A DNA stretch of 64,000 bases from Saccharopolyspora elongata. GTDB taxonomy: Bacteria; Actinomycetota; Actinomycetes; Mycobacteriales; Pseudonocardiaceae. Position 1 is the first letter of the stretch; each line of letters begins with the position of its first letter. Below the pieces are notes generated by a model. The model saw only the letters and a program-made list of their open reading frames with translations. It searched no databases and was not told where the DNA came from. The stretch lies in contig NZ_SMKW01000005.1 in assembly GCF_004348985.1 (NCBI RefSeq), positions 62,001-126,000 of the forward strand, read 5' to 3'. Shown here piece by piece: positions 1-7,371 of the stretch. The translations under genes and the position numbers were made by a program.

Positions 1-1139
1 TGGCCGCGGTCCTGTTCATCATCAGCGCCGTCGCTTCGGCCGTGCCCTTCGCGATCTGGGACCTCGCCATCTGGCGGGTCGTCGGCGGCGTCGCCATCGG
101 CATCGCGTCGGTGATCGCGCCCGCCTACATCGCCGAGGTCGCGCCCGCCGCTTACCGCGGGCGGTTGGGGTCCTTGCAGCAGTTGGCGATCGTGCTGGGG
201 ATCGCCGTTTCGCAGCTGGTCAACTACGCCCTGGCGCAGGCTGCCGGCGGCAGCGCTTCCGGGATGCTCGGGCCGTTGCAGGCCTGGCAGTGGATGCTCG
301 GGGTGGCCGCGATCCCCGCGGTGATCTACCTGGTGGTGGCTTCGACGATTCCCGAGTCGCCGCGGTACCTGGTCGCGGTCGGCAAGGTCGACCGGGCGCG
401 GGAGATCCTGGCGCAGGTCGACTCCGGTGAGCCGGATGCGAAGGTCGCCGAGATCAAGGCGGCGCTGGGCGGCGAGCGCAAGCCGCGGCTGAGCGATCTG
501 CGGGGCCGGTTCGGGGTGCTGCCGATCGTGTGGGTCGGGATGGCCATCGCAGCGTTGCAGCAGTTCGTCGGGATCAACATCATCTTCTACTATTCGTCGT
601 CGCTGTGGCACTCGGTGGGCATCGACGAGAGCAGTTCCCTGCTGCTGAGCCTGTTCACGTCGATCGTGAACATCGTCGGCACCTTCGTCGCGATCGCGCT
701 GGTCGACAAGATCGGCCGCAAGCCGCTGCTGGTGATCGGTTCGCTCGGGATGGCCGTGTCGCTGGCCGTGACCGGGTGGGCGTTCAGCTTCGCCGAGGTC
801 GTCGGCGACGAGGCGCACCTGCCCTTCCAGTGGGGCGCCGTGGCGCTGGTGTCGGCGAGCGCTTTCGTGCTGTTCTTCGCCGCCTCCTGGGGCGTGGTGA
901 TGTGGGTGCTGCTGGGCGAGATGTTCCCGGCGCGCATCCGGGCCGCCGCGCTGGCGGTCGGCACCGCGACGAACTGGATCGCGAACTGGCTGGTGACGGT
1001 GAGCTTCCCGAGCATGCGGGATTGGAACCTGCCGGTCACCTACTTCATCTACGCCGCGTTCGCGCTGATCTCGGTGGTGTTCGTGGTGAAGTACCTGAAG
1101 GAGACCAAGGGGCGCTCGTTGGAGGAAATGGGCCGCTGA
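1..1139 (+). CDS. MFS sugar porter (sugar/H+ symporter), 5' end outside window
   Basis: C-terminal about 378 residues of a major facilitator sugar transporter. The reading frame is open from base 3, so the true start lies before the window; the GTG at 42 is internal. Family marks are PESPRYL before the large cytoplasmic loop, QQFVGINIIFYY in TM7, DKIGRKPLL after TM8, and KETKGRSLEEM at the C-terminus. These are the standard sugar porter signatures (GalP/XylE/GLUT group). It should import a monosaccharide with protons at the inner membrane; the substrate cannot be read from sequence. A strong terminator follows directly, so it ends its transcription unit. Confidence 0.93.
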   Translation, partial: AAVLFIISAVASAVPFAIWDLAIWRVVGGVAIGIASVIAPAYIAEVAPAAYRGRLGSLQQLAIVLGIAVSQLVNYALAQAAGGSASGMLGPLQAWQWMLGVAAIPAVIYLVVASTIPESPRYLVAVGKVDRAREILAQVDSGEPDAKVAEIKAALGGERKPRLSDLRGRFGVLPIVWVGMAIAALQQFVGINIIFYYSSSLWHSVGIDESSSLLLSLFTSIVNIVGTFVAIALVDKIGRKPLLVIGSLGMAVSLAVTGWAFSFAEVVGDEAHLPFQWGAVALVSASAFVLFFAASWGVVMWVLLGEMFPARIRAAALAVGTATNWIANWLVTVSFPSMRDWNLPVTYFIYAAFALISVVFVVKYLKETKGRSLEEMGR

Positions 1140-1151
1140 CCTGGTCTGATG

Positions 1152-1185
1152 TTCGAGGGGCGTCCCCGTGGGGGCGCCCCTCGAA
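1152..1185 (+). terminator. Rho-independent terminator of the sugar porter gene
   Basis: Perfect 15-16 bp stem (TTCGAGGGGCG... with ...CGCCCCTCGAA) closing on a GTG loop, immediately followed by ATTTTTT. It lies 13 bp after the stop codon and is one of the few hairpins in the window with a proper T-tract. Confidence 0.9.
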
Positions 1186-1225
1186 ATTTTTTCCGCGGGT
1201 TCGGGAACAAAGCCGGGGCGCTGCG

Positions 1226-1256
1226 CGTATCTAGTACCGTACAACGTACGAAGGAG
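1226..1256 (+). promoter_or_regulatory. Promoter/possible operator of the epoxide-hydrolase-like gene
   Basis: The 75 bp between the terminator and the next start hold a TATCTA-like -10 region and an inverted repeat CGTAC-AAC-GTACG (1238-1250) just before the AAGGAG ribosome site. A TetR-type repressor could bind here; the TetR gene downstream has a different operator motif, so a link to it is not supported. Confidence 0.35.
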
Positions 1257-1261
1257 CGTGC

Positions 1262-2410
1262 ATGGCCTCTCGCGACATCACCCGGTTCCGCCTCGACATC
1301 CCGCAGTACGACCTGGACGACCTCCGGGAGCGGCTGGCCCGCGTCCGCTGGGCCGACGAGGTGCCCGGGCCGGGCTGGAGCTACGGCCCGCCGCTGGGTT
1401 ACCTGCGGGAGTTGGCGGAGTACTGGCGCAGCGGCTACGACTGGCGGGCGCAGGAGGCGCGGCTGAACGAATTCCCGCAGTACACCACCGAAATCGACGG
1501 CGAGAACATCCACTTCCTGCACGTCCGGTCGTCCCGGCCGGACGCGCTGCCGCTGCTGATCACGCACGGCTGGCCCAGTTCGATCGCCGAGTACCTGGAC
1601 GTCATCGGACCGCTCGGCGAGTCGTTCCACCTGGTCATCCCGTCGCTGCCGGGATACGGCCTGTCCGGGCCGACGCGCTCGGTCGGCTGGGGCGCCGGCC
1701 GGGTCGCGCGGGCCTGGGCCGAGCTGATGAGCCGGCTCGGATACGAGCGGTACGGCCTGCAGGGCGGCGACTGGGGCACGTGGATCTCCCGCGAGCTGGC
1801 GATCCTCGCGCCGGACAACGTGATCGGCCTGCACACCAACGGGATGATCACGTTCCCGGGCGGCGATCCGGCGGAGATGGCCGGGCTCACCGAGGCCGAC
1901 CACGCGCGGATGGGCGCGTGGCAGCGCTACACCGACGAGCTGTACGGCTACAAGCTGATCCAGTCGACGAAGCCGCAGGTGCTGGCGTACTCGCTGGCGG
2001 ACTCGCCGATCGGGCTGCTGGGCTGGATCGTCGGCGTGCTCAAGGAGTGGACCGACTGCGCGGACACCCCGGAGGACGCCATCGATCGCGACCGCATCCT
2101 GACGACGGTGATGCTGTACTGGCTCACCAACACGGCGGGTTCGGCAGCTCGGTCCTTTGTGGAGACTCCGGACAACTCCTCGAAGGCGGAGGAGGAAGGC
2201 GTCATCGCGGAGCTGCAGAACGGCACCGTGCCGCACGGCGTCGCGGTGTTCCCGAAGGACATCCTCGCGCCGGTCCGCCCGTTCGCGGAGCGCATCAACA
2301 ACATCGTGCGCTGGACGGAGTACGACCGCGGCGGAACGTTCCCGGCGATGGAGCAGCCGGACCTGTACGTCCGAGACGTCCAGGAGTTCTTCGCGTCGCT
2401 GCGCGGCTGA
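1262..2410 (+). CDS. Epoxide-hydrolase-family alpha/beta hydrolase with an altered catalytic triad
   Basis: 382 residues, normal length for the microsomal-type epoxide hydrolases with an EHN N-terminal domain (about residues 3-110) followed by an alpha/beta-hydrolase fold. HGWP (102-105) supplies the oxyanion-hole motif and GGDWG places the nucleophile at Asp170. The C-terminal general-base histidine, normally in a GGH-F-P/A-A-M/L-E motif, is replaced: the frame reads [12 protein letters not shown], with Thr359 in its place. If that alignment holds, the enzyme may form but not hydrolyse the alkyl-enzyme ester, or may do another reaction. ATG follows AAGGAG by 6 nt. Convergent with a TetR gene. 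Confidence 0.88.
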   Translation: MASRDITRFRLDIPQYDLDDLRERLARVRWADEVPGPGWSYGPPLGYLRELAEYWRSGYDWRAQEARLNEFPQYTTEIDGENIHFLHVRSSRPDALPLLITHGWPSSIAEYLDVIGPLGESFHLVIPSLPGYGLSGPTRSVGWGAGRVARAWAELMSRLGYERYGLQGGDWGTWISRELAILAPDNVIGLHTNGMITFPGGDPAEMAGLTEADHARMGAWQRYTDELYGYKLIQSTKPQVLAYSLADSPIGLLGWIVGVLKEWTDCADTPEDAIDRDRILTTVMLYWLTNTAGSAARSFVETPDNSSKAEEEGVIAELQNGTVPHGVAVFPKDILAPVRPFAERINNIVRWTEYDRGGTFPAMEQPDLYVRDVQEFFASLRG

Positions 2411-2421
2411 CGGGTCGTTGA

Positions 2422-2483
2422 GGCGATTTCGCGCGAAATCGCCACCCGCCAGGCGTGGCGAACGCCGATTTCGCGCGAAATCG
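2422..2483. repeat. Palindrome pair, family C (ATTTCGCGCGAAAT core)
   Basis: Two copies of CGATTTCGCGCGAAATCG (within 2422-2443, and 2466-2483), perfect palindromes separated by about 20 bp, between two convergent genes. The second pair of this family at 48.0 kb has GGTTTCGCGCGAAACC, so both arms changed together. No T-tract; probably a bidirectional terminator or an intergenic palindromic repeat. Confidence 0.8.
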
Positions 2484-2661
2484 CCCGAGCCGGGCACAGC
2501 CTCGACGCGGTGTGCGTCGACGGCGCCATGGATTGGGGCGCGATCGTCATCCGGCCGCTCAGCGGCGAGCTGCTCCCGGTCGGATGTCCGGCGAGTTCCG
2601 ACGGACTCCGCCGCCACTACGGCTACACGCTGAACATCTTCCTGTGACGGCCTTTTCCGCG

Positions 2662-3246
2662 TCAGCCGAGCGCCTGCCGCACGAGCGCTTCGGCGGCGGC
2701 GCGGGTGATCGATGCGGCCGAGGATTCGCCGGCGATCGAGTAGCTCACGATGGCGCCCTCGTGCAGGCTCAGCAGCTGCACGGCGAGATCCTCCGGGTTC
2801 TTGGCGCCGGCTTCGGCGAGCAGGTCGCGGAACAGGTCTCGGAGCCACTGCTTCTCGGCGACGATCAGCTGCCGCCCCGGGTGGTCGGGCTCGGGGAGTT
2901 CGGCGAAGGCGTTGACGAAGCTGCACCCCCGGCTGCTCTGCGGGAGCCATTCGGGGAGCACGTCGAACGGCACCAGCGCGCGCCGGACCGGGTCGGCCTC
3001 GGCGTCCAGGCGGGCTTCGACGAGCTCGCGCCAGCGCCGGTCGCGCGCCTTCAGGTAGGTCACGAGCAGGCCGTCCTTCGACCCGAAGCGGTCGTAGAGG
3101 GTCCGCTTGGTGACGCCGGATTCGGCGGCGATGGTGTCGACGCCGACGGCGTTGATGCCTCGCGAGTAGAACAGCTCGGCTGCGACGTCGAGGATGCGCT
3201 TGGCGCCCGGCGTCAGGCGCACCTCATCGCCTGCGGTCGCGGACAT
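2662..3246 (-). CDS. TetR/AcrR family transcriptional regulator
   Basis: 194 residues. The N-terminal HTH domain (about 10-60) contains the core GVDTIAAESGVTKRTLYDRFGSK; the C-terminal ligand domain (about 80-190) resembles the TetR_C group of small-molecule repressors. It is divergent from a 46-residue ORF, and two similar palindromes lie in the 80-bp gap, which points to autorepression. ATG start is preceded on the minus strand by GGGGGT. The ligand is unknown. Confidence 0.9.
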   Translation of the reverse strand: MSATAGDEVRLTPGAKRILDVAAELFYSRGINAVGVDTIAAESGVTKRTLYDRFGSKDGLLVTYLKARDRRWRELVEARLDAEADPVRRALVPFDVLPEWLPQSSRGCSFVNAFAELPEPDHPGRQLIVAEKQWLRDLFRDLLAEAGAKNPEDLAVQLLSLHEGAIVSYSIAGESSAASITRAAAEALVRQALG

Positions 3247-3265
3247 CGGCCGACCCCCTTGTGTT

Positions 3266-3313
3266 CACAGGTCTGTGTACCTTACGGTTCGGATCGAACT
3301 TCACAGACCAGTG
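3266..3313. promoter_or_regulatory. Paired TetR operators
   Basis: CACAGGTCTGTG (3266-3277) and, in the opposite orientation, CACTGGTCTGTG (3302-3313 read on the minus strand) are related 12-mers 36 bp apart, centre to centre. They lie between the TetR start and the divergent small ORF. The AG/GTCT core is typical of TetR operators, so the adjacent repressor is the obvious ligand (inference). Confidence 0.65.
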
Positions 3314-3327
3314 TAGAGGAGCTTGCG

Positions 3328-3468
3328 ATGCGAGGAGTGGTTCGGGCGTTGGGGCGGTTCGTGCGCGACTTCGCCCGCGGGATCCACGACGGTCACGCGA
3401 TCCGGCACGGCGTGCGCCGCTCGGCGGACGGAGCGCGGAGGAGCGAACGGTCCGTTGACTCCACCTAA
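3328..3468 (+). CDS. Small arginine-rich hypothetical protein
   Basis: 46 residues starting MRGVVRALGRFVRDF, with a further GHAIRHGVRR segment. ATG lies 7 nt after AGAGGA and directly behind the second TetR operator, so it is placed like the repressor's target. The last 9-10 codons run into the family F repeat, so the C-terminus may have been rewritten by repeat insertion. No family recognised; a TTG at 3323 opens another frame with no better support. Confidence 0.4.
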   Translation: MRGVVRALGRFVRDFARGIHDGHAIRHGVRRSADGARRSERSVDST

Positions 3469-3492
3469 CGAGGCGAACGGGCCGTTCGCTCC
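3440..3492. repeat. Long imperfect hairpin, family F (GAGCGAACGG arms)
   Basis: GGAGCGAACGG at the left pairs with CCGTTCGCTCC at the right; the inner part carries a second CCGTTGACTCC/AACGAGGCGAACGG layer. A sister copy sits at 25939-25995. Both lie at gene ends; this one separates the small ORF from the convergent gene at 3507. Probable bidirectional terminator. Confidence 0.65.
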
Positions 3493-3506
3493 AACCCCGG
3501 TCGAGG

Positions 3507-3716
3507 TCACGGCCAGATGAGGGCGAGGCCGAAGAGGACGCCGAAGCGGGATTCGGCGCTCGCCGCGTCGTCGAAGACCGCGAACTGGTTCCGGTGGTCC
3601 TCCCGCCAGTACATGATCGCGCGGTCCGGGAGCTGCATGCCCCAAATGCGGACGCGGGTCGGGTCGGGTTCGCCGGTCTCGGTCTTCTCGGCCAGGCCGA
3701 AGAGTTTCGGTGTCAT
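3507..3716 (-). CDS. Small conserved hypothetical protein
   Basis: 69 residues starting MTPKLFGLAEK; an upstream in-frame ATG at 3782 exists, but this ATG has GGGAGGA 7 nt before it. Sequence is soluble, with an IWGMQLPDRAIMYWRED segment and a hydrophobic GVLFGLALIWP end. It has the look of a conserved short actinobacterial protein rather than a chance frame, but I do not recognise the family. Divergent from the Scr1-type regulator gene. Confidence 0.6.
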   Translation of the reverse strand: MTPKLFGLAEKTETGEPDPTRVRIWGMQLPDRAIMYWREDHRNQFAVFDDAASAESRFGVLFGLALIWP

Positions 3717-3856
3717 GGCGGTTCCTCCCGGTGGTTGGTGGTGGGCACCAGCGTCCACATGGGAATCCGGCATCGGGATCACCGGAAGCGGGAATCCCGA
3801 TCCCGGATTCCCGCTGGGATCATGGATCGATCAGGATCCCGGTCGGGGAGGTCCCG
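3717..3856. promoter_or_regulatory. Divergent promoter region with GGGAATCC hairpin
   Basis: The 140-bp gap between the divergent genes at 3716 and 3857 contains GCGGGAATCC/GGATTCCCGC (3788-3814) and several more GGGATC/GGAATCC words on both sides. The cluster is palindromic and could bind the HTH protein encoded next to it; no clear -35/-10 pair was found. Confidence 0.35.
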
Positions 3857-4687
3857 GTGGCACGCACGAGCCCCACGTTCCGTCGTCGCCGACTCGCGCG
3901 CCGAATTCGCCAGCTGCGCGAGGACGCGGGCATGACGCAGGAGAAGGCCGCAGCAGGCCTGGACATGTCGACGAGCGCCTTGAGCCGCAAGGAAACCGGC
4001 GAGGTGGCGACATCGGTGCACGAGGTCCGCTCGATGATGGACCTCTACGACCGCTACGACCCGGACCTGCTCGACCTGGCGCGAGCAGCGCGGGAGACGC
4101 CGTGGTGGCATGCCTACGGCATCAAGGATCGTGGCTATCCAGACCTTGAAACCGAAGCTTGCCGAGTTCGCGAGTTCACCCTCGCGTACATACCTGGTTT
4201 GTTTCAGACGGAGGACTACATGCGCACTCTGTTTGAGGTCGGTAATCCCGGGTGTAGCGAATCTTTCATCGGCAACGCTGTTGCGCTGCGTTCAGCCAGG
4301 CGTGAGTTGATCTCTGGTCAGGATCCGTTGGACTACTCGGTAGTGGTCGATGAGATGGCCTTGCGGAGACCGGTCGGCGGAGCGGGCACTATGCGGAAGC
4401 AGCTGCTTGAACTCGGGAAATACGCTGATCTTCCCAACGTCAGTATCCGTGTCCTACCGATCTCTGCGGGAGCACACGGCGGTATGGAAAGTGCATTCTG
4501 TCTGCTCAGCTATGCAGATCCTGATGAACCCGATGTCGTCTACGTTGAGCACGTGGCAGGCTCGATCTTCTCCGGCAAGACCCACGACGTGCAGCGGGCA
4601 AGTGTTGTGTTCGCGGAGGTGCGTGACGCGGCGTTGGACTCTGGCCCGTCCATCGACTTTATTGAGCAGATCGCCCGCGAATTCTGA
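3857..4687 (+). CDS. XRE-type HTH regulator with DUF5753 (Scr1 family)
   Basis: 276 residues from GTG 3857, which has GGGGAGG 6 nt upstream; earlier in-frame starts lack a site. Residues about 10-65 are an XRE helix-turn-helix (RRIRQLREDAGMTQEKAA...). Residues about 95-275 are DUF5753, recognisable by YIPGLFQTEDYMR and RVLPISAGAHGGM. With the DUF397 gene that follows, this is the usual Scr1/Scr2 regulator-partner pair of actinobacteria. From about 4120 onward the bases are much less GC-rich (words such as GTTGCGCTGCGTTCAG) than in the HTH part and the flanks, which suggests recombination or transfer of the C-terminal half. Confidence 0.9.
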   Translation: MARTSPTFRRRRLARRIRQLREDAGMTQEKAAAGLDMSTSALSRKETGEVATSVHEVRSMMDLYDRYDPDLLDLARAARETPWWHAYGIKDRGYPDLETEACRVREFTLAYIPGLFQTEDYMRTLFEVGNPGCSESFIGNAVALRSARRELISGQDPLDYSVVVDEMALRRPVGGAGTMRKQLLELGKYADLPNVSIRVLPISAGAHGGMESAFCLLSYADPDEPDVVYVEHVAGSIFSGKTHDVQRASVVFAEVRDAALDSGPSIDFIEQIAREF

Positions 4688-4706
4688 GGCAGGAGGCGTC
4701 TTCAGC

Positions 4707-4910
4707 ATGCGAAGCACAAGTTCTTTTCCAGCCTTGGCTTGGCGCAAGAGCAGTCGCAGCGTGGGCAGCGGGCAGGGAGGCAACTGCCTCGAGGTGGCGT
4801 TCGCGGGGCCTGCGGTCGCGGTGCGGGATTCGAAGGACCCGGGTGGGCCGGTGTTGGCGTTCTCGGCTTCGTCGTGGTCGGCGTTCCTGGGGCGGTTTGC
4901 CGAGCGCTGA
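4707..4910 (+). CDS. DUF397 small protein, partner of the Scr1-type regulator
   Basis: 67 residues. LAWRKSSRSVGSGQGGNCLEVA and VAVRDSKDPGGPVLAFS are the two conserved DUF397 segments. ATG follows AGGAGG; it starts 19 bp after the regulator's stop, so the two are co-transcribed. DUF397 proteins nearly always sit beside DUF5753 HTH genes and are thought to act as antitoxin- or antagonist-like partners. Confidence 0.88.
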   Translation: MRSTSSFPALAWRKSSRSVGSGQGGNCLEVAFAGPAVAVRDSKDPGGPVLAFSASSWSAFLGRFAER

Positions 4911-4924
4911 GGTTGCGAACGGGG

Positions 4925-4967
4925 CCGTGAGTGTTTTGGGGCGCTATGACACCCCAAACACTCACGG
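4925..4967. repeat. Long hairpin, family E (GTGAGTGTTTTGGGG)
   Basis: CCGTGAGTGTTTTGGGG pairs with CCCCAAACACTCACGG around CGCTATGACA, with one mismatch. It separates the DUF397 gene from the convergent T7SS operon. A second copy with matching changes in both arms lies at 38217-38260, and an unpaired half at about 12770-12795. Probable bidirectional terminator. Confidence 0.75.
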
Positions 4968-4977
4968 ACCCGGACGG

Positions 4978-5571
4978 TCAGGCCGGCCAGATCTGGTGGG
5001 CGGCGGTCAGGGCTGCCGCCTGGTACTGCGGCAGCTGCTTGCCCTCCACCACCACCTCCAGCGGCCACTTCTCCTTCAGCGCCACCCACAGCCGCGAGGA
5101 CAGGCCCGCGTACGCGCTGAGCTCGTCCGTGCCTTCGGCCACCTGCAGCACGTACACCCAGGTCGCCGCGTCCTGCGCTCCCGCGAGTGGCTCGCGCCAG
5201 GCGCGGCGCAGGCGGTGGCCGCCGTGGCGCGGGGCGTCCGTCGACAGGACGATGTCCGCTCGGCTCGGGTCGGGCGCGTCCGCGGGGCCGGCCGGGCTGA
5301 AGCGGTACTGCAGCGGCGGCACCGCGTCGATGACCGGCACGTCGTCGAGGTCCGGGTTGGCCGCGTCGTCCAGGGTGGCGCGGATCAGGTCCTGCTCCTC
5401 GCGGGTGATGCCGACGCCCTCGCCCGCCAGGTTGAGCAGGAGCGTCGATTCGGCCAGGTCCGACTCGCCGGCGGCGTACTGGTCGCGCACGACTCCCAGG
5501 GTGTCGTCGGACAGCCGGCCCGCGAGCCGCGCGCACACGTCCGTGACCGCGGCGTAGGTCTTCGCATCCAT
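4978..5571 (-). CDS. Hypothetical protein downstream of EndoU toxin; candidate immunity protein
   Basis: 197 residues from ATG 5571; a GTG at 5580 that overlaps the preceding stop (GTGA) is an equally possible start. Soluble, acidic, no signal peptide or membrane segment; an N-terminal helical half (DAKTYAAVTDVCARLAG...) and a C-terminal half with WVALKEKWPLEVVVEGKQ. No domain recognised. It is the last gene of the T7SS operon, directly behind the EndoU nuclease toxin, the normal place for a cognate immunity gene. That role is inference from position only. Confidence 0.7.
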   Translation of the reverse strand: MDAKTYAAVTDVCARLAGRLSDDTLGVVRDQYAAGESDLAESTLLLNLAGEGVGITREEQDLIRATLDDAANPDLDDVPVIDAVPPLQYRFSPAGPADAPDPSRADIVLSTDAPRHGGHRLRRAWREPLAGAQDAATWVYVLQVAEGTDELSAYAGLSSRLWVALKEKWPLEVVVEGKQLPQYQAAALTAAHQIWPA

Positions 5572-5576
5572 GGCGC

Positions 5577-6347
5577 TCACTTCTTCTTCTGGTAGTCGCC
5601 GAGTTCGGTCGTGGTCACGTTGCCCTGGGCGTCCTGGACGACTCTGATTATCTTGTTGCCCTTCGGGCCCTCCCACGTCCAGCTGCCATCGCCGCCGATG
5701 TCGGGGTGACTGTAGCGAGGCGGGTCGCTCACCGGCACGCCCTTCGGCTGCGGGTTCGGCGCCGGCGGGTTGGTGATCACGCCGGGGTCGGCGCTGTTCG
5801 GCGGGTACGCGGTGCGGATCTCGCCGTCGGCGAGCACCGTCGTCTTGACGGTGACGCCGTCGACCGTGCCGGTGTAGTCGTAGGCCCACACCTTGTTGCC
5901 GTTGACGTCCTTGGTCAGGTACGGGCCCTTCGCCGGCGGCCCCTGCTGCGTGACCTGGTGCGACGCGTCGAGAATCTTCGGCCCATCCCAGCTCTGGGGG
6001 AACTCGGTCTTCTTCGAGAGCCCGGTGCCCGCGATGTGGCCGCCCTGCCGGCCACCGTCGCCCCCGACGATGTGCGCTTCCGAGGCGTCGCTGTGGTGGA
6101 TGTCGTCCGCTTTGGGCGGGGTGGTCGGCTTGGGTGGCGGAGTGGGCTTGTTCGGCGGCGGGTTGGTGGGGTTGTTCGGCTGCTTGCCGCCGGAGCCTCC
6201 CGGGCGGCCGTTCTGCGCGGCTTGGGCGGTGGCCTGCTGCGCGCTGGAGATGCCCTTGCCCGCGTCGATGTTGCCGTGCTTCTGCGGGGGTTTTCCGGTG
6301 GTGCCACCGTCTCCGCCGTCCCCGTGCGGATTCTTGGGTTTCGCCAT
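5577..6347 (-). CDS. EndoU-type nuclease toxin (probable T7SS-exported polymorphic toxin)
   Basis: 256 residues. Residues 1-80 are a Gly/Pro/Lys/Asn-rich linker. Residues about 90-185 match bacterial EndoU nucleases: EAHIVGGD (His92), QGGHIAGTGLSKKTEFPQSW (His104, Lys113, Trp120) and GEIRTAYP (177-182). EndoU enzymes cut RNA with a His-His-Lys triad, and all three residues are present. A C-terminal tail of about 70 residues (SWTWEGPKGNKIIRVVQD) follows. There is no Sec signal; the EspC-like and WXG100-like genes upstream suggest type VII export. Starts 6 nt after the WXG100-like stop and abuts the candidate immunity gene. Confidence 0.82.
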   Translation of the reverse strand: MAKPKNPHGDGGDGGTTGKPPQKHGNIDAGKGISSAQQATAQAAQNGRPGGSGGKQPNNPTNPPPNKPTPPPKPTTPPKADDIHHSDASEAHIVGGDGGRQGGHIAGTGLSKKTEFPQSWDGPKILDASHQVTQQGPPAKGPYLTKDVNGNKVWAYDYTGTVDGVTVKTTVLADGEIRTAYPPNSADPGVITNPPAPNPQPKGVPVSDPPRYSHPDIGGDGSWTWEGPKGNKIIRVVQDAQGNVTTTELGDYQKKK

Positions 6348-6353
6348 GGACGC

Positions 6354-7055
6354 CTACTCGTCGAGGAGCTTGGTGAGGTTGGTGAGGCTGGTGATCAGCG
6401 CCGTGGTGTAGGTGAGGATCCGCGCGGCCCACTTGACCACCGCCGCGGCGATCTGCGCGGCGACGACCGGGATCGTCACCACGAAGACGGCCTCCACCGC
6501 CCACACGATCACCCTGGCCACCAGGTCGGCGATCAGGTCGCGGACGATCTCGCGGGTCTGCTCCACCAGGCCGCCCGCGCCTTCGGTGGCCGCCGCCATC
6601 GCCGCCGAGATCGCGGCCAGGCCGCCGATGGCCTCGACGTTGTTGGCCATCATGCCGCGGTAGGCGTCCGAGGCCGCGCCGGTCCAGTCGGGCAGATCTT
6701 CCTTGAGGTGCGCTTCGAGATCGGTGGCCATGGCGCCCAGCTCGGTGGCCATGTTGTTCCAGGTCTTGGCGTGGGACTGGACCACGTCCGGCGCGCCGGT
6801 CAGCTCGTCGAGCATCTCCCGCAGCGGCTCGAAGTACTCCATGGCCCAGCCCAGGCCGTTGGACAGCAGCGCGCTGATCGGGTCCAGCGCGCTCGCCGCG
6901 ACCTCGACCGCCAGGCCCGCGCCGGCCAGCGCGTCGTCGACCCAGCCCTCGGACTTGATCGCGTCGGCCAGGCCCTCGATGCTGTCCGCGAGCCCGGCGC
7001 CCGTCCACGCCTCGCGGGACGACTCGACCGGGGCGACCAGTGAGTTGTCGGTCAT
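6354..7055 (-). CDS. WXG100-like T7SS protein
   Basis: 233 residues. The central part (about 95-180) has WNNMATELGAMATDLEAHL then LPDWTGAASDAYRGMM, the WXG-type helical hairpin in the W-T-G variant. A hydrophobic stretch (about 185-220, VIVWAVEAVFVVTIPVVAAQ) follows. This architecture is seen in LXG/WXG proteins that carry or chaperone T7SS toxins. Its ATG overlaps the stop of the EspC-like gene (ATGA). It probably pairs with the EspC-like protein to bring the EndoU cargo to an ESX machine, which is not encoded in this window. Confidence 0.82.
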   Translation of the reverse strand: MTDNSLVAPVESSREAWTGAGLADSIEGLADAIKSEGWVDDALAGAGLAVEVAASALDPISALLSNGLGWAMEYFEPLREMLDELTGAPDVVQSHAKTWNNMATELGAMATDLEAHLKEDLPDWTGAASDAYRGMMANNVEAIGGLAAISAAMAAATEGAGGLVEQTREIVRDLIADLVARVIVWAVEAVFVVTIPVVAAQIAAAVVKWAARILTYTTALITSLTNLTKLLDE

Positions 7056-7369
7056 GGCATTTCCCCGCCGCTCGAACGGATCAGGCCGGCGTGCTCCTCG
7101 TCGAGGGCTTGGTAGTCGTCGCCGCTGGCGCGCAGCTCCTCGGAGAGGAGCGAGAGGTTCTCCTCCACGTACGCGATCAGCTCGTCCTGCTTGGTGTGCC
7201 GGCCCTCCAGGACGCCGGAGATCCAGCCGCACAGCAGCCCGTACGCCTGGTCGTCCTGCGCGATGTTCGCGCTGGCGGACTTCACCGCGGCGAACCGGTC
7301 CTTGATCGCGTCCACGTTGGCGGCGTGCGAGCGCAGCTGCTCGATGTTGACGTTGTACCCGTCGCCCAT
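7052..7369 (-). CDS. EspC/DUF2580-like ESX secretion-associated protein
   Basis: About 105 residues from ATG 7369 (MGDGYNVNIEQLRSHAANV); a GTG at 7375 overlapping the previous stop is also possible. The opening Y-x-V-x-x-x-x-L-x-x-H-A-x-x-V pattern and the helical rest fit the ESX-1 secretion-associated EspC/DUF2580 family, helical-hairpin proteins of WXG100 size. It overlaps both neighbours, so translation in this operon is probably coupled. Confidence 0.78.
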   Translation of the reverse strand: MGDGYNVNIEQLRSHAANVDAIKDRFAAVKSASANIAQDDQAYGLLCGWISGVLEGRHTKQDELIAYVEENLSLLSEELRASGDDYQALDEEHAGLIRSSGGEMP

Positions 7370-7371
7370 GC

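Noticed and set aside
2510..2647. Short frame ending GLRRHYGYTLNIFL between the hydrolase and TetR genes
   Set aside because: 39-45 codons with protein-like composition, but no ribosome site, no family, and it begins beside the family C repeats. It may be a gene remnant; too weak to list as a gene.
1049..2950. Long minus-strand frame (633 codons) across the epoxide hydrolase region
   Set aside because: Low-complexity Arg/Ala/Pro translation typical of the antisense of a GC-rich gene; the plus-strand hydrolase and minus-strand TetR explain the DNA.
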